From: Lolium rigidum | Lineage: Eukaryota; Streptophyta; Magnoliopsida; Poales; Poaceae | DNA length: 64,000 nt | NCBI RefSeq assembly: GCF_022539505.1 | Contig: NC_061513.1 | Span: 180,574,017-180,638,016, forward strand | Reading direction: 5' to 3' | Shown here: piece after piece, positions 43,376-55,230 of the stretch | Position numbering within the stretch: position 1 is the stretch's first letter | Layout of the letters: every line of letters begins with the position of its first letter | Notes under the pieces: generated by a model | Told to the model about the DNA's origin: nothing | The model's database searches: none | The model's input: the letters and a program-made list of their open reading frames with translations, nothing else | Program-made: the position numbers and the translations under genes

Positions 43376-44590
43376 ATGGCCCCTACCAATCGCAACAACA
43401 ACGATGCCATGATGCAACTGCTGCAAACTCTGCCGCGCGAGCGGACGAGGAGACCGAAAGGGCTGAACGTCAAGCCAACATCACAGCACTGCAAAACCTC
43501 GCAAACCAAGGCCATGGGAATCATGATCATCCCGGTTCAAAGCTCAAGAACTTTCAGAACACAAATCCTCCGGTGTTTAGCAAGACGGAGGAACCCCTCG
43601 ATGCCGATGACTGGCTTCAGACCACGGAGAACAACTTGGAGGTAGCTGGAGTAGAGGCCAACGAGATGGTCCTGTTTGCAACCCATTACCTCGCAGGACC
43701 TGCTCGAGCCTGGTGGACTAGCACCCGTGCCATGAACGGAGGTCAGTTCATGACTTGGGCAGATTTCAAGCTCAAGTTTAGCAAGTACCATGTACCCCCG
43801 GGTCTTATCAAGAAGACGAGGGATGAGTTCCGTGAACTGAAGCAAGGTCGCATGACGGTGGTAGAATACCGCGACAGGTTCCTTACCCCTGTCAAGGTAC
43901 GCCCGATGAGACCGACACCACTGAGAAGAGGCAGGAGAGATTCCTGAACGGGCTGCATGATGAGATGCAGACTGTTCTCGTCAACATCCCCTTTGCCGAC
44001 CTCGAAGCCCTTGTTGACTCCGCCATCCAGATGGAGGGCAAGCTGAACCAAGCCAACGAGAACCGCAAACGTCGCATGATGCACCAGAGTGGGCCTAGCA
44101 ATGCCCCGAAGTATCGCCCCAGCTCAAGCGGAGGTTTCACTCCAAGAAACAACAACAAGCCCCCTATGCAGAACTCACGCCCCGGTTATCAGAACCGGAG
44201 CGGAGGAAACTCCAGGCCAGGAGGCCACAGCAACAACTACAACAACAACAACTTCAACCGCGCTCCGCCCAAAGCTCCCAACCCCAACAACAACAGCAAC
44301 ACCAACACCGCTCCAAGGACTGGAAGCAACGCTATTCCTGTCGCAACCAAGGACAAGTCCACTATCACCTGCTATGAGTGCGGAGTGGTGGGACACTACT
44401 CCAACGAGTGCCCCAAGAGACTCGCCAAGCTCGCCGGCAACACCGCTGCACTCGCTCGGCAGCAACGCCGCGTTTCCACCGGAAAGAAGTTCGCCCCCAA
44501 CAACCCCAATAACCGCAATGGCCGTCTCTTCCACGTGAACGCCGAAGAAGCCCGGGAAGCACCGGATGTTGTACTCGGGTATGTTTCCTG
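43376..44590 (+). pseudogene. Gag of F with CCHC zinc knuckle
   Basis: Starts MAPTNRNNNDAMMQLL at 43376. The frame shifts near 43435-43450 to a reading with the gag core (PPVFSKTEEPLDADDWLQ, GPARAWWTSTRA, WADFKLKFSKYHVP, GRMTVVEYRDRF). It shifts again near 43885-43925 to one with FLNGLHDEMQ, a long Asn/Pro/Gly-rich linker, and the zinc knuckle CYECGVVGHYSNEC (CX2CX4HX4C, 44370-44411). Gag forms the particle and binds RNA through the knuckle. The breaks sit at CAG/CTG-like sites (see findings), so they may be sequence errors. The C-terminus passes to the protease through a frame change at 44573-44580. Confidence 0.8.
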
Positions 44591-45190
44591 TCAACTCGGC
44601 ACTTGCCGGAGTGTTGTTTGATTCCGGAGCATCTCATTCTTTTGTCACCGAAGACTTTGCATCAACAAGTAAAATTCAACCTCTCGGTTTGAAACATGTC
44701 ATGATAGTTCAAATCCCCGGATCAACCACTAAAGCCAGAAAATTTTGTAAAAATGTACCCATCGAATACATGAAGTAGAGTTCTATGCCAATTGATAATT
44801 TTGGGAACCAAAGGTTTGGAAGTAGTACTGGGAATGGATTGGATGGCAAAACACCATGGAATGATTGACTGTGCCAAGAAAGCCATCACCATGACCAGTA
44901 GCACCGGTATCATAGTAGAACATGTCTCTGAACTGCTACCCAGAAAATTTACCTGCAACCAGAGCGTAGCCAAGCCAACTCTGGATCAAATCAGGGTCGT
45001 TTGTCGATATCCTGATGTGTTTCCGGATGGTTTACCCGGTATGCCCCCAGACCGGGATATCGAGTTTATCATCGAGTTAATCCCCGGAACCGGACCTATA
45101 GCCCAGAGAGCCTATAGCATGAACCCAGCAGAGCTAGTGGAGCTGAAGAAGCAAGCTGGATGAACTGTTAGCCAAAGGTCTGATTCGACC
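44566..45190 (+). pseudogene. Protease and pol linker of F
   Basis: Frame 44566-44778 has the aspartic protease active site VLFDSGASHSFVT (about 44617-44650). After a break at ~44775-44800, frame 44792-45163 continues with LGMDWMAKHHGMIDC, the usual ILGMDWL-type end of gypsy protease. It then gives the RT-proximal segment FPDGLPGMPPDRDIEFIIEL. A TGA caused by a one-base insertion near 45152-45156 (CAAGCTG) separates it from RT. Confidence 0.78.
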
Positions 45191-46663
45191 AAGTGCGTCA
45201 CCTTGGAGATCCCCCGTTTTGTTTGTGGATAAGAAGGATGGTGCCAGTCGTTTATGTACGGACTATCGTAAACTTAACGATGTCACCATCAAGAACAAAT
45301 CCCCCTTTCAAAGATAGAAGATTTGTTTGACCAGCTGACCGGTGCCATAGTATTTTCAAAGATTGACCTCAGGACTGGATACCACCAGCTGAAGATTCGA
45401 GCATCGGACATTCCCAAAACTGCCTTTACCACCAGATATGGATTGTACGAGTACAATGTCATGTCATTTGGATTGACCAATGCCCCCGCTTATTTCATGA
45501 ATCTCATGAATAAGATCTTCATGAACTTTCTGGATAAGTTTGTTGTCGTTTTCATCGACGACATTCTAATCTACTCCAAGTCTGAGGAAGAACATGAACA
45601 ACACCTAGAAGCTGTCTTGGAGACCCTTAGAGAGCATAAGCTGTATGCTAAGTTCAGCAAATGTGAGTTTTGGCTAAAGGAAGTTGGATTCCTAGGACAT
45701 ATCTTGTCTGCAGGAGGAATTGCTGTAGATCCCGCCAAGATCAAAACTGTTGCAGAATGGAAAGCCCCAACCACCCAGACCGAGGTCCGCGCTTTTCTTG
45801 GATTAGCCGGATATTACCGCAGATTTGTAGAAGGATTTTCGAGCATCGCTCGACCAATGACCCAACTGTTGAAGAAGGACAAGAAGTTTGAATGGACGGA
45901 CAAATGTGAGGAGAGTTTCCAACAACTCAAGCTTAGACTGACCTCAGCCCCAATTCTGATCATGCCGGGGACATCACCAAGCCCTTTGACGTTCTATCGC
46001 GATGCATCCAATATTGGTCTCGGATGTGTGCTTATGCAAGAAGGCAAAGTGATCTCTTATCTGTCCCGGCAACTGAAGCAGCATGAGCAGAACAACCCCA
46101 CCCATGACCTCGAGCTCGCAGCCGTAGTTTTAGCACTGAAGGTGTGGCGTCATTACCTCATGGGTAATCGCTGCGAGATCTATTCAGATCACAAGAGCCT
46201 GAAGTACATCTTTACCCAGAAAGAGCTGAACATGAGGCAAAGAAGATGGTTAGAATTGATCAAGGATTATGATATGGAGATCCACTATCACCCCGGCAAG
46301 GCCAATGTGGTAGCGGATGCGTTGAGTAGACTGCCGTGTAAGTTGAACTCAATGATAGCCGAAGAACAACCCAGCCTATACCAGGAGTTTGAACAGTTTA
46401 GAATGGAGTTAGTCAGTGAAGGATTCCTAGCCAGCATGGAGCTACAACCCACCCTAATTGGTCAGATCAAGGAAGCTCAGAAGGGAAATGCCAGCATGGA
46501 TGGAATCAAGACCCAAATAGTCGCAGGAAAAGCACCAGGATTCACCGTAGATGAAGCCGGAGTTCTTTGGTACAAAGGACGTCTCTGCGTACCATCGGAC
46601 TCAGACTTGAAGCAAGTCATTTTGAAGGAAGCCCATGACACCCTATACTCTATTCACCCCTGA
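45164..46663 (+). pseudogene. Reverse transcriptase and RNaseH of F
   Basis: The RT N-terminus ([21 protein letters not shown]) is readable in a second frame before a break near 45305. The main frame 45323-46663 (446 codons) has [12 protein letters not shown], then the catalytic FIDD (45551-45562) in [13 protein letters not shown], which is the gypsy form of [16 protein letters not shown], the connection and RNaseH follow ([17 protein letters not shown], Asp; [13 protein letters not shown], Glu; [11 protein letters not shown], Asp; then DALSR). All RNaseH acidic residues are present. In the RNaseH motif Arg replaces the usual Cys in Y(C)DAS. The end [11 protein letters not shown] leads into the integrase zinc-binding region. 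Confidence 0.87.
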
Positions 46664-47916
46664 GGTACCAAGATGTACCAAGACCTGAAGGAACAATTTT
46701 GGTGGCATGGAATGAAGAGGGAGATCGGAAGCTACATCGCCAAGTGTGATATCTCGTCAACGAGTCAAGGCGGAACATCGGCGACCCGCGAGACTCGCCG
46801 CAACCCCTACGGATTCCGGAATGGAAGTGGGACTGCGTAGGAATGGACTTTATCACAGGTTTGCCCAAATCCAGCAAAGGTAACGATTCTATATGGGTAG
46901 TGGTGGATAGGTTGACCAAGGTAGCCCATTTCATTGCCGTCAAGACCACCCACCAAGGACCAAAGTTAGCTGAGCTGTACATCTCCCGAATAGTCACCCT
47001 GCACGGAACCCCGAAGTCAATAGTGTCAGATAGAGGATCACAATTCACCTCAAGATTCTGGCAGAAGGTGCATGAAGGACTACGGACCCGTTTGAATTTC
47101 AGTACCGCCTATCACCCTCAGACCGATGGACAGACCGAGAGAGTCAACCAGATATTGGAGGACATGCTGAGAGCCTGTGTTCTGGAATATGGATCTAAGT
47201 GGGAAGACTGCCTGCCGGAAGACTGCCTGCCTTACGCAGAATTCTCTTACAACAATAGCTATCAAGCCAGCTTGCAGATGGCCCCCTTTGAAGCTTTGTA
47301 CGGAAGGAAGTGCCGTACCCCCTGAACTGGTCGGAAGTCGGAGAAAGCAAAGTCTTTGGACCTGATGTTCTTCGTGAAGCCGAAGAGAAAGTGCACAAGA
47401 TCCGCGAGTACCTCAAGACGGCGCAATCAAGGCAGAAGAGCTACGCCGACAAGAGACGCCGAGAGATGACCTTCGAGATCGGAGATTTTGTCTATCTCAA
47501 GGTATCCCCACGAAAGGAATGCGAGAGATTCCAGCTGAAAGGAAAGCTTGCACCCCGATATGTCGGACCCTTCAAAGTTCTCGGTCGCCGAGGGAAGTGT
47601 CCTATCAAGCTGGAGTTACTCGAAGAAATGTCGGCTGTGCACGACGTATTTCACATCTCACTCCTTCGGAAGTGCACGGAAGTCCCCGAGAAGACGGAAG
47701 TGTTCAAGAACATCGATCACCGTTCGGTGGATATCAACCAAGACCCGACATACCGTGAAGTGCCGATTCGCATCTTGGAAGAAGCATACGGAACCACCCG
47801 CACCCGAAGCATCAAGTTTCTGAAGATACGAGTGGAGCAATCATACCGAAGATGAAGCCACTTGGGAGCGAGAGGAAGACATGAAGAAGGAATACCCAGA
47901 TCTCTTTAGTACCTAA
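46600..47916 (+). pseudogene. Integrase and chromodomain-like tail of F
   Basis: The N-terminal zinc-binding region starts in the RT frame (HDTLYSIH) and continues after a shift at ~46663 (WWHGMKREIGSYIAKC). The second half of the Cys pair is lost through a one-base insertion at 46753-46756. The core is in frame 46843-47325: GMDFITGL (Asp), IVSDRGSQFTS (Asp) and QTDGQTERVNQ (Glu), so the DDE triad is present. It contains a 15-bp duplication (47203-47232). The frame changes at ~47318, and 47310-47855 gives the C-terminal domain (KVSPRKECERFQLKGKLAPRYVGPF, VHDVFHISLLRK). After a one-base insertion at 47829-47831 the tail reads TWEREEDMKKEYPDLF to TAA 47914-47916, typical of the chromodomain end of Tekay elements. 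Confidence 0.83.
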
Positions 47917-47949
47917 TTTTCTTTAAGATCTCGGGACGAGATCTTTTGT

Positions 47950-47963
47950 AAGGGGGAAGGGTT
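47950..47963 (+). other. Polypurine tract of F
   Basis: AAGGGGGAAGGG immediately before the TGTAACATCCC start of the 3' LTR, 33 bp after the pol stop. Confidence 0.88.
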
Positions 47964-50279
47964 TGTAACATCCCAATTTTCAAATAAAGGAAGAAGAACA
48001 ATTCCAAGTATCCAAATTCAGAACCAACCAAAAACTTTTACTTTGCATATAGTACCCTGCATAGGACTTGTGCATTTTGAGTGATATGCCATGATGATTG
48101 TTATATTTGTGAGTATGATGAATTCCAAAACCCTAGAATTGATCAAGTGATGATCACCAACCAAATAAATCAAAAAGAGATAGAAATCCAATATTTATAA
48201 AATCCTAAAAACCCTAACATATGGTCTATGTCCTTTTTGTAAATTTGACCCTAAACCCATTTGATCTTCACCCATAGTTGTAATATGATATTAAAAAGTA
48301 ATTCTAACTTTGGGAATCAAAGATATACCTTTTAAACCAATTTCAAATTTGAAAATATGATCACATGAGATAATGGTCATTTCTGACTTTTATAGTCTGA
48401 TCACCACTTTGAGCCTATCTATTTCAAAGTTTCTAAACCAAACAAATCCAACTCTTGGCATGTCATCCAAGTACACAACAAGGTGAACAACTTTTGTATA
48501 GATCATCTTACCAAAATCTTTACGGATCAAGAGATAGGATCAAGCAAAGATGAGACTTTGAAACAGATTCAACAATCCCCATTTTCAAATTGTGATCAAA
48601 CCTTGCTGCCCCTTGACCATTTCTTGGCTAAACCAAGTCCCCTGGACATCACTCAACCTAACCCATGCAAGAACACGCCATGGACACGACCAGATCGTGG
48701 CCGGCCATGGCCATGCCGACCACGTCGCCCTCGACACGCCTCCCCTCTTTTCTCTCCACCATCGCCACGGCCACCATGTCCAACGCATAGCCCACGACCT
48801 GCTGAGATCGCAAGTACTCGCCGTCGATCGCGAGGACGCCGACAAGCCCCGGACGACGCGCGCCCAGGTACGCCCAGGTACGCCGCGAGCGGCATGGGCG
48901 ACGTCAGCGCGCGCACGGACGCGCGCGACCCGCCCACGCGGCGCTCGCCAAATCTTGCCGTACCCCGACCATATCCGCGCGCCGCGGTAGTTACCTCGCC
49001 ACGCGGAGCTCGCCGGACACGCCGACGTCATGCCTTGGCGACCACGGCCGCCGGAGAGGACGAACGCGCCCGCCACGGCCGCGACAGTACACGCGCTCGC
49101 CCGACCACCGTACGCCACCGTTTACCGCGCCGTTGACGCTCCGAGGACCGCGGTGACGTCGTGAACACGACCCCGTCGTCGCCTAGCCCTCTAGCCCACC
49201 GGAGCGGCCGCGCCCTTGTCGCCATTGCCACGGCACCCCAGCACCCACGCGCGACTATAAATAGAGGCCTCCCCTCGATGATCCAAGCACACCACCATGA
49301 TCACCACTCACCACCGCCTCGCCCAGCACCAGTAGTCACCCCAATCGTCGCCGGAGCAAGGCCAATCGACGCATCACTGCCGCGGAAGCTCTGCAGCAAT
49401 CGCCGTCGATCCAGGCCTCCCCAAGCGACGCCACTGCTACCAGGAGCCTCGCCGTCGTCTACAACCTCGTCGAGCATACTGCCAACCCTAGCTGGAGCCA
49501 CCGTAAGCCCTCCGACCCCCTACCTGCGCCGCCGGCGAGCTTCTCTCTCGCCGTCGACGACGACACGCATGAGCCGTTAGATCCTGTTCTAATCCAACGC
49601 GCCTCATTGATCCATACCGCTTCGGCGTTAAGCGTCGCTGACGGGTGGAGCCCACTGTCAGGCGGCCCGCGCGTGCACAGATGCGTGGTGGGCTGGCCTT
49701 GGGCCATTTTTAAACGTTTGGGCCCAGCTTAGTTTTCCCGCCGGCCTTTTTAATTCAAATCTCGTTTAATAATTTTAGTTTGAATTCAATACTGAACCCA
49801 ACTTTGAAAATACATAGAATCTGTTTGGCTTGGCCAAATTTAACAAACTTTATATCTTTGGAAAGCTAGTAAAAAGTTCTACAATTTGCCACTGGTCTCA
49901 CTTCGAGATTCATTGTAGAAATAAAATGATAAAAATAAGAAGGCAGGGACTTTTTCTTATTCAAATAATTCTTAAAAATCAACCAAAATAGATATTAAGT
50001 TAATTCCAACTCCTATAGCTCACATTTGACTTACACTAATTGTTTCTGCAAGAAAATGGTGTGGTCACTTTGCATGATCATGCCCTTGTTTGATTAGTGG
50101 ACAATATGGCTAGTTTAGTTAAGTGATATTGTCCCAAGGGTGGCACTATTCTGAAACCAGTGCTCAGAATATTATTCTGCGCACTACCGGTTCATATAAG
50201 GGACGATAGCCGGAGAAAAAAGTCAACCGATCTAATTCCAACAACCCATCTCCCACCTCCCCCGTTCCCATCAACCAGC

Positions 50280-50890
50280 ACCCACGACTGCCAGCTCTCC
50301 TCAGCTCCGGGGACCGCGGCCGCCTCCTGCCCCGGCCCCGGGAAGAGCCGCCGCCGCCTTCCTCGCCCCCGGCGACCTCTGCCGCCGCCTAGCCTGCCCC
50401 CGGCGACCTCTGCTGGCGCCTTCACCGACCTCGGTGGCCTCTGCCGCCGCGTTCCCCGCCCCCGGCGACCTCTGCCGCCGCCTAGCCTGCCCCCGGCTGC
50501 CCCCGCGTCGCCGCACCGGGATGCCCTGCGCGCCGCCGTTCCCTGCTGCTCCGGGCAGCCTGGCTCCAGGATACTCTTCGCGCCGTCCCGTTCCCCGTCG
50601 AGCTCCGCCGAGCCGGGTTGCTCTGCGTGCCGCCCTCGGTTCCTCACCGCGCCGCCGTTCGCTGCTGCTCCCGGCAGCCTGCCGTCCCGTTCCCGTCGAA
50701 CTACGCTGCCGTCTTGCTCTCTCTTATGGAGCTCCGCCGCCGTAGTGCGCCTACCGGCGCTGGGCCGACTCCCTTGCGCAGACCCCGCCGCATCCGGCGT
50801 CTCCCTTGCCGGCAGTTGCCTCAGCCAGTAGCGCCACCACAGCCACCTGGAGCTGCTCCCTTCCCTTTCTCTTCCTCGGCGTGAGGCCCT
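50280..50890. other. GC-rich block in G, possibly captured gene DNA
   Basis: About 600 bp of very high GC with direct repeats of CCCCCGGCGACCTCTGCC (near 50397, 50458; related copies near 50365) and GCCGCCTAGCCTGCCCCCGG. Long ORFs are open in several frames on both strands (for example 50192-50974 minus, 50160-50831 plus), which is a base-composition effect. It differs sharply from the AT-rich remainder of G. Captured 5' gene sequence, as in Pack-MULEs, is a possibility; no protein is recognised. Confidence 0.4.
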
Positions 50891-51764
50891 GCCTCGGCCA
50901 CGGCGCCGCCAAAACTGGCCTGCCGCGCCGCCGGCGCTGTACTTCTTCGATGTGGCGTCTTGTACTTCGTACACGCCACAATGTGTTTCTTTGTGATGGC
51001 AGTCTCCCGCACAGATGGTAGTGGAAGGAAGAGGAACAGGGCTGCTGCATCCCTTGACGCCGATGACGGCACATCGTAGAGAAGGATAGTCCTCATGGTC
51101 GTGGAGGAGGAACAGGGCTCTGCCAGTAGCCTCCCACAGCTCCGCTTGAACTGTCCCACTCCTACGTCTTTACTTCGGCATCATATCTGAATTTCTTAGG
51201 CGCCTCGTCTGAACTTCGCACTGGTCTGAACGTCGGGTGTATGGTCGACCTGCTGGATCTACTGGCCCTTCACGATGGCGCCAGGAAAGGAACAACCGCA
51301 AGCCTATCTCTGAAATTTACTGTCATTGTGAATGCATAGCGCATTGTTGATTTACATTTTTTATGTTCTGAACTTCAGTTCATCTTCCGTGAAGTTCTCC
51401 TTTTCCTCGAGTTCGTCAGTTTATCTGGGAAGTTTAGGTCGTTCATGCTTGAAATTCAACTTTCTCCGTGTGAAGTTCAAGACTGGTTTGTTGTCGGGTT
51501 GGTGCTGGAGTGAAATTCCTGGTTGAAATTCATTTTTCACTATTCCTGCTGCATCCTCTACGTGCGCTGCTACTTTGTTTTTTCGTCGTCCGGCCGCATG
51601 GCCGTGTGCTTCTGCTACCTACGCTGCTGCTAGCTGCTCTGTGGCAAGTGGCAATTAACGCTGCTACTCCCTCTCTATCTCTCTTCCTAATATTGCTCTA
51701 CCCTGCCATGCGTTGCTGCTCATATATCTCTCCACTCCCAGCCCGTGGATGAAGCCCATGCAGA

Positions 51765-52139
51765 TTGCCACTTGTGTGTATATTCACTAGATTTGGGAAT
51801 GGCAACTGCTCTGATGAAAACGAGCAGGCCATGGGTTCCGGCACCAGGAGCTTGCTAGCCCTGACTTCAGGCGCCGTCGCCACCGGGATTGTCCCCGCAA
51901 TGGCCATCGCTTGCCCCCGGACAGCAAAGAATCGCCTCGTCGGCTTCATCGCCAACTGCTGCAGCGGGACAGCTGAACGGAAAGTACAAGTCGCGGAGAC
52001 GGCAGTACACTGCCCCTGCGTTTCGTGGTTCCTATTCGCGGAGAGGGGCAGTACACTGAATCCAAAATTATGGCTGCACCAGGATGACTTTTGGACTGGG
52101 AAAGCACCGCGAAACATCCAGTCATCCACCCTCACATAG
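51765..52139 (+). CDS. Weak hypothetical ORF in G
   Basis: 124-codon ORF with a Gly/Ala/Ser-rich hydrophobic stretch (LLALTSGAVATGIVPAMAIA, about residues 30-49) and several Cys. It is not recognised and the start is arbitrary. It lies in G between the GC-rich block and the tandem array and could be part of captured sequence. It may well be non-coding. Confidence 0.2.
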   Translation: MPLVCIFTRFGNGNCSDENEQAMGSGTRSLLALTSGAVATGIVPAMAIACPRTAKNRLVGFIANCCSGTAERKVQVAETAVHCPCVSWFLFAERGSTLNPKLWLHQDDFWTGKAPRNIQSSTLT

Positions 52140-52839
52140 TCACATTCTCCATTTTTTTACCTGCACATTCTCCCATTCTCTCACGGGTGTTCCTTTTCTT
52201 CTTATTATGTTGCATAAATGAACAAGAATGGCCCAAGCAATAAATACATCTTTTGATATGATACCATCAGTCTATTCGATGATACGTTCATAAGATCACA
52301 CGTGCATACAAACTACAGCAGCAGTTCTGAGATTTTTGCTTGGTACTTTTTTGGACATATTAGTTCAATACATAGCTCTATTTTATATTTTCGTCTGGAA
52401 AAAATAAAAAAATAAAGGTGTACTTGTTTACATAATGGGCAGTACATGTGTTTCTCGACGGCAGTACAAGAGCTTCTCGCCGGGCAGTACAATGTTTCAT
52501 AGTGGGTAGCACATGCGAGAAAATACCAAAGTTAACATAATCGTGAAGTCCACATACTTTCGCGGTATACACCCCATGCAGAGAAGTGCAAGATTTAGAT
52601 TTTAGGAAGTACACGTTCCCCATCGTGAAGTGGAGAGAAAAGTAATAAAATTATCCACAAATGTTTATCAGGTAGGAAGTAGAAGGGTTACATTTGAAGA
52701 AGTACATGTGTGTCGCACCGGCAACACGATAGTGAAGTCGCATGGTAGGTTTGTAAAACAAAGCCACGAGCATTGCACTTAGTGCTGCTAGTAAGTACAA
52801 AATTTCAATAGTGTGAAGTACAAGACAACGGGTTTAGTA

Positions 52840-54060
52840 AGTACTCAAACCACCCTGAAGTATGAGAAAAAATCATCTGAGAAAACTCTCCCATTTTGAA
52901 GTGCTCCCAAAAGTACAAAACACTTTTGCTGAGAAGTACAATCACTTAATATAGGAAAAACTATTAAACCGATAAAATCCAATTGTACAAAAAACAAAAT
53001 AATCCTTTCATCCACGAGGAAGTTAAAATACTTGACGCTAAGAAGTACAACCATTCGACACGAGCAACATACCCACTTAATATAGAAAGTAAGAGAAAAC
53101 CAACAAAATACAAATGTGGAAAAAATAAAATAATCCCGTCATCCGTGAGGAACTTCAAATACTTAACGCTAAGAAGTACAACCATTCGACACGAGCAGTA
53201 CATGCACTTACTATATGAAGTACTGGAAAACCGACAATATAAAAACGTAGATAAAACAAAATAATTGCATCACCAGTGAGGAAGTTCAAATACTTCACTA
53301 CGAGAAGTACAACCAATTGACATGAGCAGTACACCCACTTAATATAGAAAGTACGAGAAAACCGACAAAATCCAAATGTAGAAAAAATAAAATAATCTCG
53401 TCATCCGTGAGAAACTTCAAATACTTAACGCTGAGAAGTACAACCATTCAAAAGGAGCAGTACATGCACTTACTATATGAAGGACAAGAAAATAGACAAA
53501 ATCAAAATGTAGAAAAAAAAATCGCATCACTCGCGAAGAATTTCAAATACTTGACGACAAGAAGAACAACCATTCGACACGAGTAGTACACCCACTTAAT
53601 ATAGAAAAGTACAATAAACCCGACAAAGTCCAAATGTAGAAAAAACAAAATAATCCCGTCATCTACGAGGAAGTACGTGCAGTGATTCCGAGAAGTACAG
53701 GCGGAGACAACATGAAGTACAAGCGGTAATTACATGAATTAAAAGTGTTCAAAGAAAAAAACTCCCACCTAAGTTCACATAGGAAAAAACAATAATAATC
53801 CCATCACCCGTAAACAAGTTCATATACTTGACAATGAGAAGTACAACCATTCAACACGAGCAATACACCCACTTAATATAGGAAGTATAAGAAACCCGGC
53901 AAAGTCCAAATGTAGAAAAAACAAAATAATCCAGTCATCTGCAATGAAGTACGAGCAGTGATTCTGAGAAGTACAGGCGGAGACAACAGTAAGTACAAGC
54001 TGTAATTACATGAAGAAAATACCCCCACATAAGTTCACATAGCAACATTGTGAAGTTCAA
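52840..54060. repeat. 131-bp tandem array rich in AAGTACAA words
   Basis: Units starting AGAAGTACAACCATTCGACA recur at about 53041, 53172, 53303, 53434, 53560 and 53836. Spacing is 131, 131, 131, 126 and 276 (two units). Unit similarity falls towards both edges, but the words GAAGTACAA and GCAGTACA continue from ~52430 to ~54360. Confidence 0.75.
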
Positions 54061-54639
54061 ATATTAAGATCCGGGAAGTGCAGAATCTCTTAAAATAGAA
54101 TATAGGGACAATCTAACATTATCATTTTGAAGCACACATGCTAGTTTTTGTAAAACACACTAGTATCAAAACATTTACATGAAGTACAACCACGAAGGCC
54201 AAGCAGTACAAGGACATGTCGTGGGAAGTTCAGATGCGTGTGGTTGTGCTGAGCATTTTGTGTGGCCATGGACCTCAAACGAACACCGTATCAGAAACTT
54301 ATAGTCATTTTACTGAACACTTTCGTGAAACAGCGCCGAGAAGTACAACCGCATTTTCCTAGAAGTGCAAGTTCGTGTCGAGGGAAGTTCAATGCTCTGT
54401 TTTTACGGGGCGGAAATCTATTGTTCAAATCTCATCGATTTGATCACCAACCACTTCAATCATTGTCACCAAAAGCTTTATATGGTAGAGTATATGTCTA
54501 ATTTCATTACCTACAACATTTTACAACAAATAAATGGATCTAATCTATTAAATTCAAATTGTTATCCCACAAAATATACCGGAAACATGATTTTAAAGCT
54601 TCTAAAATTACTTTCAAATCGTTTAGAGTTGGCAAAAAT

Positions 54640-55230
54640 GGTAGATACGAAAAAGATGCGCCATTTTGAGACCTTTCCAACCGTATATCATTTGCATTAT
54701 TTAAATATACCGCATGGAAATTGCGGGAAAATCATTCGGTGCCCGTCACATAAAAAAAGCGGACAGTAATTCGTGTTATTCTCTTAAACTGTAAGGAATT
54801 AGAGAAAACAATTGTAATAAGAAAGTTGCGTCTAGTCCATAGCTTTCCAACGCCATATCATTTGCATCATTCCGATATACGGTTGAAACAAATCATCCAA
54901 TATACTGTCCGCTCGTTTTTTGAGTTCGTTCGAATTTCGGTATTTTCAAAATTGTTCAAAAACTGTGAGGATTTAGAAAAAACGTAAAACATGAAAAAGT
55001 TGCGCAATTTCATTATCTTTCCAACGGTATATCATTTGCGCAGTTTCGATAAGGGATTCGAAAATCGAACTAAAAGTTCGTTTTCTGGCCATATAGAAGC
55101 GTTTTCGTATTTTCAAAATTAAATTTAAACCGTGCAAAATCTGTGAAAAGTGTGAACATGAAAAAGTTGCGGTTTTTCATTATCTATCCAACGGTATATC
55201 ATTTGCATAGTTCCGAAAAATGGTTGAGAA
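54640..55230. repeat. Four-copy dispersed motif in G
   Basis: A ~55-bp block with AAAGTTGCG ... TTTCCAACG(G/C)(T/C)ATATCATTTGC appears at about 54651, 54826, 54995 and 55165, spaced ~170 bp. There is no coding potential. Confidence 0.65.

Noticed and set aside
50192..50974. 260-residue minus-strand ORF in G
   Set aside because: Low-complexity Gly/Arg-rich translation of a CpG-rich block, with equally long ORFs on the other strand.
53041..53900. Regularly spaced repeats that might recall a CRISPR array
   Set aside because: Plant transposon context, 131-bp units similar along their whole length, no conserved repeat with unique spacers and no cas genes.
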